From UMGS1889 sp964540575 (lineage in GTDB: Bacteria; Bacillota; Clostridia; Oscillospirales; Ruminococcaceae): a stretch of DNA of 64,000 nt. The stretch covers positions 65,483 to 129,482 of the forward strand of contig CAZINI010000003.1 of assembly GCA_964540575.1 (NCBI GenBank). The letters run 5' to 3'. A program made the position numbers and the translations under genes. The notes under the pieces were generated by a model. The model did not search any database and was not told the DNA's origin. It was given only the letters and a program-made list of their open reading frames with translations. Positions 33,706-42,041 of this stretch are shown piece after piece (the first letter of the stretch is position 1; each line of letters starts with the position of its first letter).

Positions 33706-35805
33706 ATGACAAAGGAATTTTTTGAACAGTGGGAGGGCTTCACACCCGGTAAGTGGAGCGACGGCGAGATCAATGTAAGAGATTTCATTCAGAGAAACTA
33801 CACTCCCTATGACGGGGACGAGAGCTTCCTTGCCGATCCTACCGAAGCTACCAAGAAGCTGTGGGATGAAGTTATGGAGCTTGCCAAGAAGGAAAGAGAA
33901 GCAGGCGGCGTTCTTGATATGGACACCAAGGTCGTTTCCTCTCTGACCTCACACGGTGCAGGCTACATAGACCAGCCCCTTGAAAAGATTGTCGGACTTC
34001 AGACAGATAAGCCCTTTAAGAGAGCTTTAATGCCCTACGGCGGTCTGAGAATGGCTGAAAAGGCTTGCTCCGACAACGGATATAAGGTTGACCCTGAGAT
34101 CAGCCACATTTTCACAGAATACAGAAAAACACATAACGCAGGCGTTTTTGACTGCTATACACCCGAAATGAGAGCTTGCAGAACCAACCATATCATCACA
34201 GGTCTGCCCGATGCTTACGGTCGTGGACGTATCATCGGCGACTACAGAAGAGTTGCTCTTTACGGCGTTGACAAGCTCATTGAAGATAAGCAGGATCAGA
34301 AGGCTTTCTATACTTCTCCTATGACCGAGGAAAAGATCCGTGCAAGAGAAGAGATCTCCGAGCAGATCAGAGCTCTTGAGAACCTCAAGAAGATGGCTGA
34401 GATCTACGGCTGTGACATTTCCAAGCCCGCTACAACCGCTAAGGAAGCAGTTCAGGCTGTTTACTTCGGATATCTGGGTGCTGTTAAGGATCAGAACGGT
34501 GCAGCAATGTCCCTCGGACGTACCTCCACATTCCTTGACATCTACTTTGAGAGAGATTTCAAGCTGGGCAGACTGACCGAAGTTGAGGCTCAGGAGATCA
34601 TCGACCACTTCATTATGAAGCTCCGTCTTGTTCGTTTCGCAAGAACTCCCGAGTATAACGCACTGTTCTCCGGTGACCCCCAGTGGGTAACTGAGTCCCT
34701 CGGCGGTATCGGCATCGACGGCAGACATATGGTAACAAAGAACAGCTTCCGTTACCTGCACACCCTCGAAAACCTCGGCACATCTCCCGAGCCTAACCTG
34801 ACAGTTCTCTGGTCTCCCAGACTGCCCGCTGCTTGGAAGAAGTACTGTGCTAAGATCTCCATCATCTCCTCTTCTATCCAGTATGAGAACGATGAGGTCA
34901 TGAGAGTTACTCACGGCGACGATTACGCTATCGCTTGCTGCGTATCCTCTATGAGAGTCGGCAAGGAAATGCAGTTCTTCGGTGCAAGAGCTAACCTGGC
35001 TAAGTGCCTGCTTTACGCTATCAACGGCGGTGTTGATGAGATCAGCGGCGTTCAGGTAGGTGCAAAGTATCGTCCTATCACTTCCGAGTACCTCGATTAT
35101 GATGAGGTTATGGAGAGATATGACGATATGATGACATGGCTCGCAGGAGTTTATGTAAATACTCTGAATATCATTCACTATATGCATGATAAGTACTGCT
35201 ACGAGAGCCTCCAGATGGCTCTTCACGACAGAGAGGTCAAGAGATACTTCGCAACAGGTATCGCCGGTCTTTCCGTTGTTGCAGACTCCCTCTCCGCTAT
35301 CAAGTACGCTAAGGTCAAGGTCGTTCGTAAGGACATCGAGATCAAGAATAAGAAGGGCGAGGTCGTATCCGTTGCTAAGGACGTTGCTGTTGACTATGTA
35401 ACCGAGGGTGATTTCCCGAAGTACGGCAACAACGACGACAGAGTTGACGAGATCGCAGTTGACATCGTTAAGAGATTTATGGAAAAGGTTCGTCAGCAGC
35501 AGTGCTACAGAAACGGCGTTCCTACCACATCTATCCTTACTATCACTTCTAACGTTGTTTACGGTAAGAATACCGGTTCTACTCCCGACGGACGTAAGCT
35601 CGGCGTGCCTCTGGCTCCCGGTGCTAACCCCATGCACGGACGTGATACTCACGGTGCTTCCTCTTCGCTGTCCTCCGTTTCCAAGCTTCCCTTCTCGGAT
35701 GCTCAGGACGGTATCTCCAATACCTTCTCCATTATCCCCGATGCTCTCGGTAAGGACGACAAGGTATTCATGGGCGATCTGGACATCGAATCCCTCACTA
35801 AGTAA
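33706..35805 (+). CDS. pflB: Pyruvate formate-lyase catalytic subunit lacking the glycyl-radical domain
   Basis: A 699-residue protein that matches pyruvate formate-lyase (pyruvate + CoA to acetyl-CoA + formate) up to about 60 residues before the usual end. The active-site pair Cys411-Cys412 lies in YAIACCVSSMRVGKEMQFFGARANLAK-type sequence, equivalent to Cys418-Cys419 of the E. coli enzyme. It stops at IPDALGKDDKVFMGDLDIESLTK, just before the position where the C-terminal domain with RVSGY and the radical glycine should begin. That domain is encoded by the next gene. GAAAGGAG fits the ATG at 33706; the longer frame from 33526 overlaps the promoter. By itself this chain cannot carry the glycyl radical. 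Confidence 0.95.
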   Translation: MTKEFFEQWEGFTPGKWSDGEINVRDFIQRNYTPYDGDESFLADPTEATKKLWDEVMELAKKEREAGGVLDMDTKVVSSLTSHGAGYIDQPLEKIVGLQTDKPFKRALMPYGGLRMAEKACSDNGYKVDPEISHIFTEYRKTHNAGVFDCYTPEMRACRTNHIITGLPDAYGRGRIIGDYRRVALYGVDKLIEDKQDQKAFYTSPMTEEKIRAREEISEQIRALENLKKMAEIYGCDISKPATTAKEAVQAVYFGYLGAVKDQNGAAMSLGRTSTFLDIYFERDFKLGRLTEVEAQEIIDHFIMKLRLVRFARTPEYNALFSGDPQWVTESLGGIGIDGRHMVTKNSFRYLHTLENLGTSPEPNLTVLWSPRLPAAWKKYCAKISIISSSIQYENDEVMRVTHGDDYAIACCVSSMRVGKEMQFFGARANLAKCLLYAINGGVDEISGVQVGAKYRPITSEYLDYDEVMERYDDMMTWLAGVYVNTLNIIHYMHDKYCYESLQMALHDREVKRYFATGIAGLSVVADSLSAIKYAKVKVVRKDIEIKNKKGEVVSVAKDVAVDYVTEGDFPKYGNNDDRVDEIAVDIVKRFMEKVRQQQCYRNGVPTTSILTITSNVVYGKNTGSTPDGRKLGVPLAPGANPMHGRDTHGASSSLSSVSKLPFSDAQDGISNTFSIIPDALGKDDKVFMGDLDIESLTK

Positions 35806-35815
35806 AAGCTGCGGC

Positions 35816-35860
35816 AAAGCCGCATAAACAAATGCTTCCTGCGGTATCTGCCGCAGGAAG
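35816..35860 (+). promoter_or_regulatory. Intercistronic hairpin between the two PFL genes
   Basis: CTTCCTGCGG (35835-35844) and its exact complement CCGCAGGAAG (35851-35860) enclose a six-base loop; a smaller GCGGCAAAGCCGC palindrome precedes it. There is no T run, so it is not a usual terminator. It may mark an RNA processing or stability element that sets the ratio of the two subunits. Confidence 0.6.
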
Positions 35861-35910
35861 TGCAAACAAAGTCCGAAGCTATTCGGCAATTTTAGAAGGA
35901 GGATTTTATT

Positions 35911-36156
35911 ATGGCAAATGTTAATACACAGCAGGTAGATAACCTGGTTGCTCTGCTCGATGGCTATTCCGCTAAGGGCGGTCATCACCTCAACGTAAAC
36001 GTGTTCACTAAGGATACTCTTCTGGATGCTCAGAAGCACCCCGAGAACTATCCTCAGCTGACTATCCGTGTTTCCGGTTACGCTGTAAACTTCATCAAGC
36101 TGACCAAGGAACAGCAGGATGACGTTATCTCCAGAACATTCCATAATGCTCTGTAA
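35911..36156 (+). CDS. Stand-alone glycyl-radical domain protein, partner of split pyruvate formate-lyase
   Basis: An 81-residue protein that is only the C-terminal domain of pyruvate formate-lyase. It covers NLVALLDGYSAKGGHHLNVNV, then PQLTIRVSGYAVNFIKLTKEQQ, ending in the ISRTFHN motif. Gly56 in RVSGY is the predicted radical site, equivalent to Gly734 of E. coli PFL. It resembles the GrcA/YfiD spare parts that rescue damaged PFL, but here the adjacent PFL gene lacks this domain, so it should be an obligatory subunit. AGAAGGAGG lies eight bases before the ATG. Both genes are in the same frame, separated by TAA (35803) and TAG (35893), so readthrough is unlikely. Confidence 0.95.
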   Translation: MANVNTQQVDNLVALLDGYSAKGGHHLNVNVFTKDTLLDAQKHPENYPQLTIRVSGYAVNFIKLTKEQQDDVISRTFHNAL

Positions 36157-36159
36157 TTT

Positions 36160-36804
36160 ATGAGTAAGAAACAGTTTATATCATATCTGTCTGACTCAGT
36201 TTTAGCCGGACTGATGATCGGTGTCGGGGGAGTGGTCAGCCTCTCCTCCGATAACCGATACATCGGTGCGGTTCTCTTTTCGCTGGGACTTCTGACGATA
36301 ATTCACTTTAAATTCGGACTTTATACGGGTAAGGTCGGAAATATTGCAAGAAACGGCGTCAAGTTTATCCCCGAGGTGGCTGTAACGCTTCTCGGAAACG
36401 GCATAGGCACCTTCCTTGCAGCTTTCCTTATCCGCCTGACGAGAATTGCCCCCCCTCTTGTGGAAAAGGCACAGGCAACAGTTCAGACGAAAACCTCAGA
36501 CAGCATTGTGAGTATGTTCATTCTTGGAATTTTCTGCGGTATGCTTATGTTCATAGCCGTTGACGGTTATCGCAAGTGCAAGGAAAACTCCGATTCTACG
36601 GCGGGCTTTATGATAGTTGCATTCCCCGTTATAGTGTTTATTATCAGCGGGTTCAACCATTGTATCGCCGATATGTTTTACATATTCCTGGCAGGGGAGT
36701 ATACCCTTGCGGCATTGGGATATTTTGTTACGGTAGTCCTCGGCAACGCCGTGGGCGGTATGCTTATCCCCACCTTCAAAAAGGTTTCGGAAAATAAGCT
36801 TTGA
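36160..36804 (+). CDS. Formate/nitrite transporter (FNT) family channel
   Basis: A 214-residue membrane protein with six predicted helices and the FNT central-pore segment SGFNHCIADMFYI, in which the key His is kept; FocA-type channels have an FEH...ANMF version. Loops are short, so the protein is smaller than the usual 270-285 residues. It starts three bases after the glycyl-radical gene with no clear binding site, implying translational coupling. Its place in the operon makes it the likely exit route for the formate produced by PFL. No PFL-activase gene is in the window. Confidence 0.87.
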   Translation: MSKKQFISYLSDSVLAGLMIGVGGVVSLSSDNRYIGAVLFSLGLLTIIHFKFGLYTGKVGNIARNGVKFIPEVAVTLLGNGIGTFLAAFLIRLTRIAPPLVEKAQATVQTKTSDSIVSMFILGIFCGMLMFIAVDGYRKCKENSDSTAGFMIVAFPVIVFIISGFNHCIADMFYIFLAGEYTLAALGYFVTVVLGNAVGGMLIPTFKKVSENKL

Positions 36805-36812
36805 TGAAACGC

Positions 36813-36854
36813 AAAACGGATATGCTGAATTTTTCTCAGCATATCCGTTTTTTG
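36813..36854. terminator. Terminator between the formate channel and HD genes
   Basis: The stem AAAACGGATATGCTGA and its complement from 36835 surround a six-base loop, followed by T6 on the plus strand; the A-run on the other side lets it act for the convergent minus-strand operon too. Confidence 0.88.
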
Positions 36855-36867
36855 TATTTGAACAGTA

Positions 36868-37452
36868 CTATTTTTTCCCCTCAAGGAAATATGTCGCTTC
36901 CATATCCGCAACGCTCAGAGCAAAGGCAAGGGGGAACATTTCAAAGGATTTTCCAACCGAGTTGGGGTCGTCATTTCCCGAAAATCCCATATGATAGCGT
37001 ATCGCAAATGCTTCCTCACGGGTAAGCCGCATATATCCCGAAATTATGTAAACCGACTTTTCGCCGTGACCGTAAGGGAGCCTGTCGTCAATGGTATAGT
37101 AGGGCACCTTTTCCCAAACGCCCTGCTCGTTTTTGGCGTTTCGGAAGTCGGTCTTGTAAAAATTCACCTTGCAAATATCGTGGAGCAGTGACGTCAGAGC
37201 AATGGTTTCTGCCGAGGGGTTCAGCTTGTAGGTCTCCTTTACACGCTCCCTTGCAAGATAGTCCGACAGACAGCGGTAAACATTCAGACTGTGTTCCACT
37301 AAGCCGCTTTCATATGCTCCGTGATAGCGGGTGCTGGCAGGTGCGGTGAAGAAATCGCTTTTCGATGAGGTCAGATATTCAAGCAGCTTATCCGCTCCGT
37401 CACGGGTGATATTTTTTTTGTATATTTCGATGAATTCGTCCTTTAAGCTCAT
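36868..37452 (-). CDS. HD domain phosphohydrolase-like protein
   Basis: A 194-residue protein with an HD metal-binding site: an upstream His in YESGLVEHSLNV, the HD pair in LTSLLHDICKVNF, and a later GHGEKS and RYHMG, with a final Asp in LSVADMEA. Proteins of this size are predicted nucleotide phosphohydrolases; similar ones occur on bacterial chromosomes and phages. The start codon overlaps the stop of the beta-mannosidase gene by four bases. It is the last gene of the minus-strand operon that starts at 42985. Confidence 0.82.
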   Translation of the reverse strand: MSLKDEFIEIYKKNITRDGADKLLEYLTSSKSDFFTAPASTRYHGAYESGLVEHSLNVYRCLSDYLARERVKETYKLNPSAETIALTSLLHDICKVNFYKTDFRNAKNEQGVWEKVPYYTIDDRLPYGHGEKSVYIISGYMRLTREEAFAIRYHMGFSGNDDPNSVGKSFEMFPLAFALSVADMEATYFLEGKK

Positions 37453-39950
37453 TGCAGCTCCTCCTTGTATCTGATGACATCATAGTACGACATTACCCGA
37501 AGTGCCTTTTCGACATTCTGTGCGGGGGTCAGGTTGGGGAAGGCTGATTTGTCCATCAGTATCATTGTTTCGCCACCGAACATATCAAACCAGTTGTCGC
37601 TGAATATCGCATCTGTATTGTCAAAATCAAGAAAAACGCCCTTGGCAAAGCCCTCCGATCTCACGGTAATTTTGAATTTCGTGCCTATCTCCGTTACCTT
37701 GACTGAAAGCTTCGGGTCGGTGAAGTTAAAGTGCTTGGGACGGACGAACATATACGTTCCCCCTGCCACGATCGCCTGCTTTTCCAGCACGGAATATTGC
37801 AGCACACATTCCCGTCGGTCAAATCTGTTCCAAATTGGGTCAGCCGAGGTGAGAATGGTAAAATCCTTGGCGAAATGGTCGTGAAGCTTTATGGGAACGC
37901 TGCCCTCCAGCAGTATCTCACCCGTATTTTTTCTAAGCCGCCACCGCAGATCGCCGCTTAGAATGTCGTTTCGTTCGCTTGAAACGTTTATCGTAAGGCG
38001 GTCGGGGTCGGAGTCATCTACCGATGCAGCAACGGGTGCATAGAACTTCTTGGCATAATAGTGGAGAGCCTTCCATCTGCCGAAATAGTCAATGCTCGAC
38101 CATGAGATAACAGGATTTGAGTCGTTGACCTGCCAGTAAAGGGAGCCCATACATAAGCCACGGTTCCTCCGCATATTTTCCACGTTAAGACGGACAGCAT
38201 CTGCCTGTACAAGCTGGCTGAGATATACCAGATGCTCGAATTTGTACGGATAGTTCATCATCTGAGATAGATAGTACATCAGCTTTTCGGTGCCCTGAGT
38301 GCACTTCTGATGAGCCTCCATAACGGGACACATCAGGTCAAGGTCTTTCTGTTCAGCAAAGCTTCGGATAGTTTTCATGGACGGCAGGGACTCAAAGCCG
38401 AATTCCGAGCAAAATCTGAATGTGTATTTCTTATAATCCTCAAAGGGCTTGAAATTGTGCCAAACATCCCAGTAGTGGGAATCGCCTTTGTTTATCGCAC
38501 TTGCGTCCTTATATCCGCCGCCCGAGGACGGGGAGGAGGGCCAGTAGAAGGAGGCGGGGTCGTGTTCGCTCAGTATCTGAGGGAGCAGCAGCTCGAACTG
38601 CACCAGATATTCCCGTTTACGCTGACCGTCCACGGGAATTCCCCAGCCGACAATGGCAGATTCGATCTCGTTGTTTCCGCACCAGAGGGCAAGGGAGGGG
38701 TGATTTCTCAGCCGCTTGACATTGTCGGCTGCTTCCAGCTTGATATTTTCGTAGAAATCTCCGTTCAGGCGGTAAACGGCACAGGCAAACATAAAATCCT
38801 GCCAAACCAGAAGCCCCAGACGGTCGCAGCAGTCGTAAAAGCTTCTGTCGGGGTAAAATCCGCCGCCCCATACACGAATGCAGTTGTAGTTTGCGGCGGC
38901 ACACTGTTTGAGCAGCCGTTCGGTCCTTTCGGGGGTGATGCGGCTCAGTATCTGATCCTCGGGGATATAGTTTGCACCCATTGCGAAGATCTTTTCGCCG
39001 TTGACAACAAAGCAGAATTCCTCGCCGTCGGTACCGTCATTGTCCTTTGCACGGCTGACGGTTATGGTGCGAAGCCCCACGGTATCATGCTTTTCGTCCA
39101 GGATATTGCCCTTTTCATCCCTGAGGATAATGTCAAGGGTATAGAGATTTTGCTCGCCGTATCCTCTCACATTCCAAAGCATAGGTTCCTTGATCTCGGC
39201 GACAACCACGGCTTTTCCGCCCGAACAGTCGGCGGAAGAAAACTCGGTAGATTTTCCGTCGGGAGCAGTCAGCGTTGCAGTGACCGTCAGCGGGATATTC
39301 GGGTCAGCAATGTTAATATCGGCAGTTAGGTCGCAGGTAACGGATTTTTTGTTATGCCGCTGACGGAAATAGAAGCTGTCGATAGCAGCGGTTTTTATTC
39401 CCGTAAGCTCCACGTCACGCCATATGCCCATATCCGGGAGTTTGGGACCCCAGTCCCAGCCGAACATATAGTGTGCCTTTCTGATATGCGGGAAGCCTTG
39501 AACGGTGGAGTCCACGCCCCAGAGGTGCTTTTCGGCTTCCTTTTCTTCGATATATTTCAGGGGTGATTCGATCTCCACCCTTATGAAATTCGGCGTATCT
39601 GTTTTGAGATAGGGTGTAACGTCATAGCGGTAGATACGGTGCATATTATCGGTTTTTCCCAGCAGACAGCTGTTGAAATAAACCGACGCAACAGTGTCGA
39701 TGCCGTGAAATGTCAGCAGTATCTTATCCGCATCAAGCATACGGCGGTCTGCCGAAAAGGTCTTTTCAAATATGCAGGAGTTTTCCGAGAGTGCTGTTGC
39801 CCATTCTTCGTTAAGCCCCTTGTAAGGGTCATCTATCTTTTTGCTATCTATAAGAATGGAATACATAGAGCAGGGGACATCTGCGGTGAAAATGCTGTCA
39901 GTTCCGCTGACAGTAACGTTCCAGCCGCTGTTCAGATTTTGGGTAAACAT
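37449..39950 (-). CDS. Glycoside hydrolase family 2 beta-mannosidase
   Basis: An 833-residue enzyme without a signal peptide, so probably cytoplasmic, removing terminal beta-mannose from imported manno-oligosaccharides. The N-terminal sugar-binding domain has FHGIDTVASVYFN and FGWDWGPKLPDMGIW, which are typical of mannosidases. The catalytic domain holds IRVWGGGFY, the acid/base Glu428 in WCGNNE, and the nucleophile Glu516 in FCSEFG. AAGGAG precedes the ATG. The gene follows the hybrid kinase gene by six bases and overlaps the HD gene, so sugar hydrolysis and signalling proteins share one transcript. Confidence 0.93.
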   Translation of the reverse strand: MFTQNLNSGWNVTVSGTDSIFTADVPCSMYSILIDSKKIDDPYKGLNEEWATALSENSCIFEKTFSADRRMLDADKILLTFHGIDTVASVYFNSCLLGKTDNMHRIYRYDVTPYLKTDTPNFIRVEIESPLKYIEEKEAEKHLWGVDSTVQGFPHIRKAHYMFGWDWGPKLPDMGIWRDVELTGIKTAAIDSFYFRQRHNKKSVTCDLTADINIADPNIPLTVTATLTAPDGKSTEFSSADCSGGKAVVVAEIKEPMLWNVRGYGEQNLYTLDIILRDEKGNILDEKHDTVGLRTITVSRAKDNDGTDGEEFCFVVNGEKIFAMGANYIPEDQILSRITPERTERLLKQCAAANYNCIRVWGGGFYPDRSFYDCCDRLGLLVWQDFMFACAVYRLNGDFYENIKLEAADNVKRLRNHPSLALWCGNNEIESAIVGWGIPVDGQRKREYLVQFELLLPQILSEHDPASFYWPSSPSSGGGYKDASAINKGDSHYWDVWHNFKPFEDYKKYTFRFCSEFGFESLPSMKTIRSFAEQKDLDLMCPVMEAHQKCTQGTEKLMYYLSQMMNYPYKFEHLVYLSQLVQADAVRLNVENMRRNRGLCMGSLYWQVNDSNPVISWSSIDYFGRWKALHYYAKKFYAPVAASVDDSDPDRLTINVSSERNDILSGDLRWRLRKNTGEILLEGSVPIKLHDHFAKDFTILTSADPIWNRFDRRECVLQYSVLEKQAIVAGGTYMFVRPKHFNFTDPKLSVKVTEIGTKFKITVRSEGFAKGVFLDFDNTDAIFSDNWFDMFGGETMILMDKSAFPNLTPAQNVEKALRVMSYYDVIRYKEELQ

Positions 39951-39956
39951 ATAAGC

Positions 39957-42041
39957 TTAACTCCTTTCCGCTTTTATGCCGTTTCCTATCTGCTTTTCGA
40001 TGGGTATCCATTTGCACATTGCTTTGTCAAATAATGCCATATCGATAGGCTTTGCGATATAGTCGTTCATTCCCGAGGCAAGCAGCTCGTCGCTGGCACC
40101 CTTTTCGGTGGTAGCAGTCAGGGCGATGATAGGCACCTGCTTGGCATTGCTGCTGCGGAGTGCTCTTATCTGCTTAACGGTTTCCGTTCCGCTCATATCG
40201 GGCATAAGCTGGTCCATAAAGATAAGGTCGAACTGCTGTCCCGCACGCATAAGCCGAAGTGCCTTTTCGCCGCTTTCCGCAGATACCGAGCGAATAGCGT
40301 AGCACTTGAGGATAGCTTCCACGACCTTTCGGTTGGATGCGGTGTCGTCAACGATAAGCACTCTTGCTTCGGGGGCTGTGAAGCTGTTGATAAGTGCATT
40401 TTTCTCCTGAACGGTTTCCGAAAGACCGTTGACAATATCACAGAAGGAGAAAAGGGTGAGGGGCTTTCTTATGCGTTCGATGCCCGCAAAAGCGGTATCT
40501 GCGGGATCCTGTATGCTCAGCATCTGTATAATTTTTGCTTTTTTGAAGGCAGGCAGCTCGGATAGTCCCGCAGAACGGGCATATTTGCTGTCGAACAAAA
40601 GGATATTCTCGGGGACGTCCTCAACGATCTTATCCACCGAAGCAATATCGTCCAGCACGAAATATTCAAGATTAAGGGATTCAAACATATTGCACGCCGC
40701 AAGACGGCAGACAAAATTCGGTTCGATTATGTAAATACGGCAGGCGGGCAGGCTTCCAATGTCGGAGATTATCTCAGCGGAAGCTATCTGCTGAACGACA
40801 GAGGCAGTAAAGGTCGAGCCAACGCCGTAAACGCTCTCAACGGTAATATCTCCGCCCATAAGCACAGCAAGCCGTCTGGCGATGGCAAGTCCAAGACCTG
40901 CACCCTCGCTGGATTGTCCAGGAACGTTGTCCACCTGGAAAAATTCGGTGAACAGCTTCGGAATATCGTCCGACTTGATGCCGATGCCCGTGTCCTCCAC
41001 CGAAACGGTCAGCAGCACCTTATCCGCCGAAACAGGCTCGCTGCCGACGGTCATAGTAATCATACCGTGATGTGTGAATTTTACTGCATTTGACAGAATA
41101 TTGTGAACTATCTTCTTAAGCTTGTGCAGGTCGCCCGACAGAGAAGCGGGAATATCGGGGCTGACATTTACGATGAAAGCAATGTCCTTGTTTTTCAGCT
41201 CGGCACTTGTTTCGCTGATGGTTTCCTCAACGAATTTTCTTATGGAATAAGCCTGACAGGAGATCTCCTCGCCGCCTGCCTCAACTCTTGAAAAGTCGAG
41301 AACATCGTCGATAATGGTAAGCAGCTGCTCAGCTGATTCCTTGATATTTGCGGTGTATTCCATACATTCCTCGTTAAGGCGGTTATGCCTTAAAAGGTCG
41401 TTCATACCGCAGATTGTGTTCAGAGGAAGTCTGATCTCATAGCTCAGACCTGCAATAAATTCGCCCTTTGCCTTTGCAGCTTTTTCCGCTTCGTTTTTCT
41501 TAAGCTCCAGCAGCTGCAGAAGGTCCTCGTGGCTTTGGGTCTTTTCGGCAGCACGTCTGTCGGCTCTTTTTCTGAATAATGCTATGATCGTAAATGTGAT
41601 CGAGGTCATTACCAGATATACCATCGTAATGGTCTGCGACGAATTCAGTGTTCCTTCCATAGCGGAATTTGCGATATATACGACCAATGCCGCCGCAATA
41701 TTGAACAGGCAGACGGGAATAACGCTGAATCCCGCAGACACCGCAACCGCACCTATCAGCAGAACTGCCGCATTCTCGGACTTGCAGGCAAATATGAACA
41801 GGCTTATCATAGCTATCAGAAGAATGTCCGAACACCATGCTTTGAACTTTGCAGGCATTGCCCCGATAAAGCAGACAGCTGCCGATGTACCGCCTAAAAT
41901 TGCGGTAAATACAGTAACGAGCGGACTTACCGACTGCTGTGCTGCCGCTGCGGCGGTGAATATGGTAAGTACTAGGATTATCCAGCCTCCGATTTTTACA
42001 GCGGGACTGTTTGTATTGTATTTTTGATCGGTTTTTTTCAT
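39957..42041 (-). CDS. Hybrid histidine kinase/response regulator with Tyr in place of the phospho-accepting His
   Basis: A 694-residue membrane signalling protein. Five or six helices (about residues 15-165) lead to a coiled linker, a HisKA-like region, an ATPase domain (about 300-425) and a receiver domain (about 565-685). The ATP-binding motifs are intact: ILSNAVKFT (N box), DTGIGI and GAGLGLAIA. The receiver keeps VDD, the phosphorylated Asp in FMDQLMPD, and IAKPI. The H box reads GLSYEIRLPLN where SHEIRTPLN is expected, so residue 201 is Tyr (TAT codon). Normal autophosphorylation should be impossible. It overlaps the upstream kinase-like gene by four bases. Confidence 0.9.
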   Translation of the reverse strand: MKKTDQKYNTNSPAVKIGGWIILVLTIFTAAAAAQQSVSPLVTVFTAILGGTSAAVCFIGAMPAKFKAWCSDILLIAMISLFIFACKSENAAVLLIGAVAVSAGFSVIPVCLFNIAAALVVYIANSAMEGTLNSSQTITMVYLVMTSITFTIIALFRKRADRRAAEKTQSHEDLLQLLELKKNEAEKAAKAKGEFIAGLSYEIRLPLNTICGMNDLLRHNRLNEECMEYTANIKESAEQLLTIIDDVLDFSRVEAGGEEISCQAYSIRKFVEETISETSAELKNKDIAFIVNVSPDIPASLSGDLHKLKKIVHNILSNAVKFTHHGMITMTVGSEPVSADKVLLTVSVEDTGIGIKSDDIPKLFTEFFQVDNVPGQSSEGAGLGLAIARRLAVLMGGDITVESVYGVGSTFTASVVQQIASAEIISDIGSLPACRIYIIEPNFVCRLAACNMFESLNLEYFVLDDIASVDKIVEDVPENILLFDSKYARSAGLSELPAFKKAKIIQMLSIQDPADTAFAGIERIRKPLTLFSFCDIVNGLSETVQEKNALINSFTAPEARVLIVDDTASNRKVVEAILKCYAIRSVSAESGEKALRLMRAGQQFDLIFMDQLMPDMSGTETVKQIRALRSSNAKQVPIIALTATTEKGASDELLASGMNDYIAKPIDMALFDKAMCKWIPIEKQIGNGIKAERS

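Noticed and set aside
35803..35895. Readthrough or a single sequencing error joining the two PFL genes
   Set aside because: The frames agree, but two stop codons, 35 extra codons unlike PFL, a hairpin and a strong new binding site separate them, so no single-base change restores a normal enzyme.
34027..36144. A 705-codon open frame on the minus strand opposite the whole PFL region
   Set aside because: It lies exactly against two strongly supported genes, has no binding site, and its composition is what biased codons of the sense genes produce. A similar 631-codon frame opposite uvrB (26828-28723) is rejected for the same reason.
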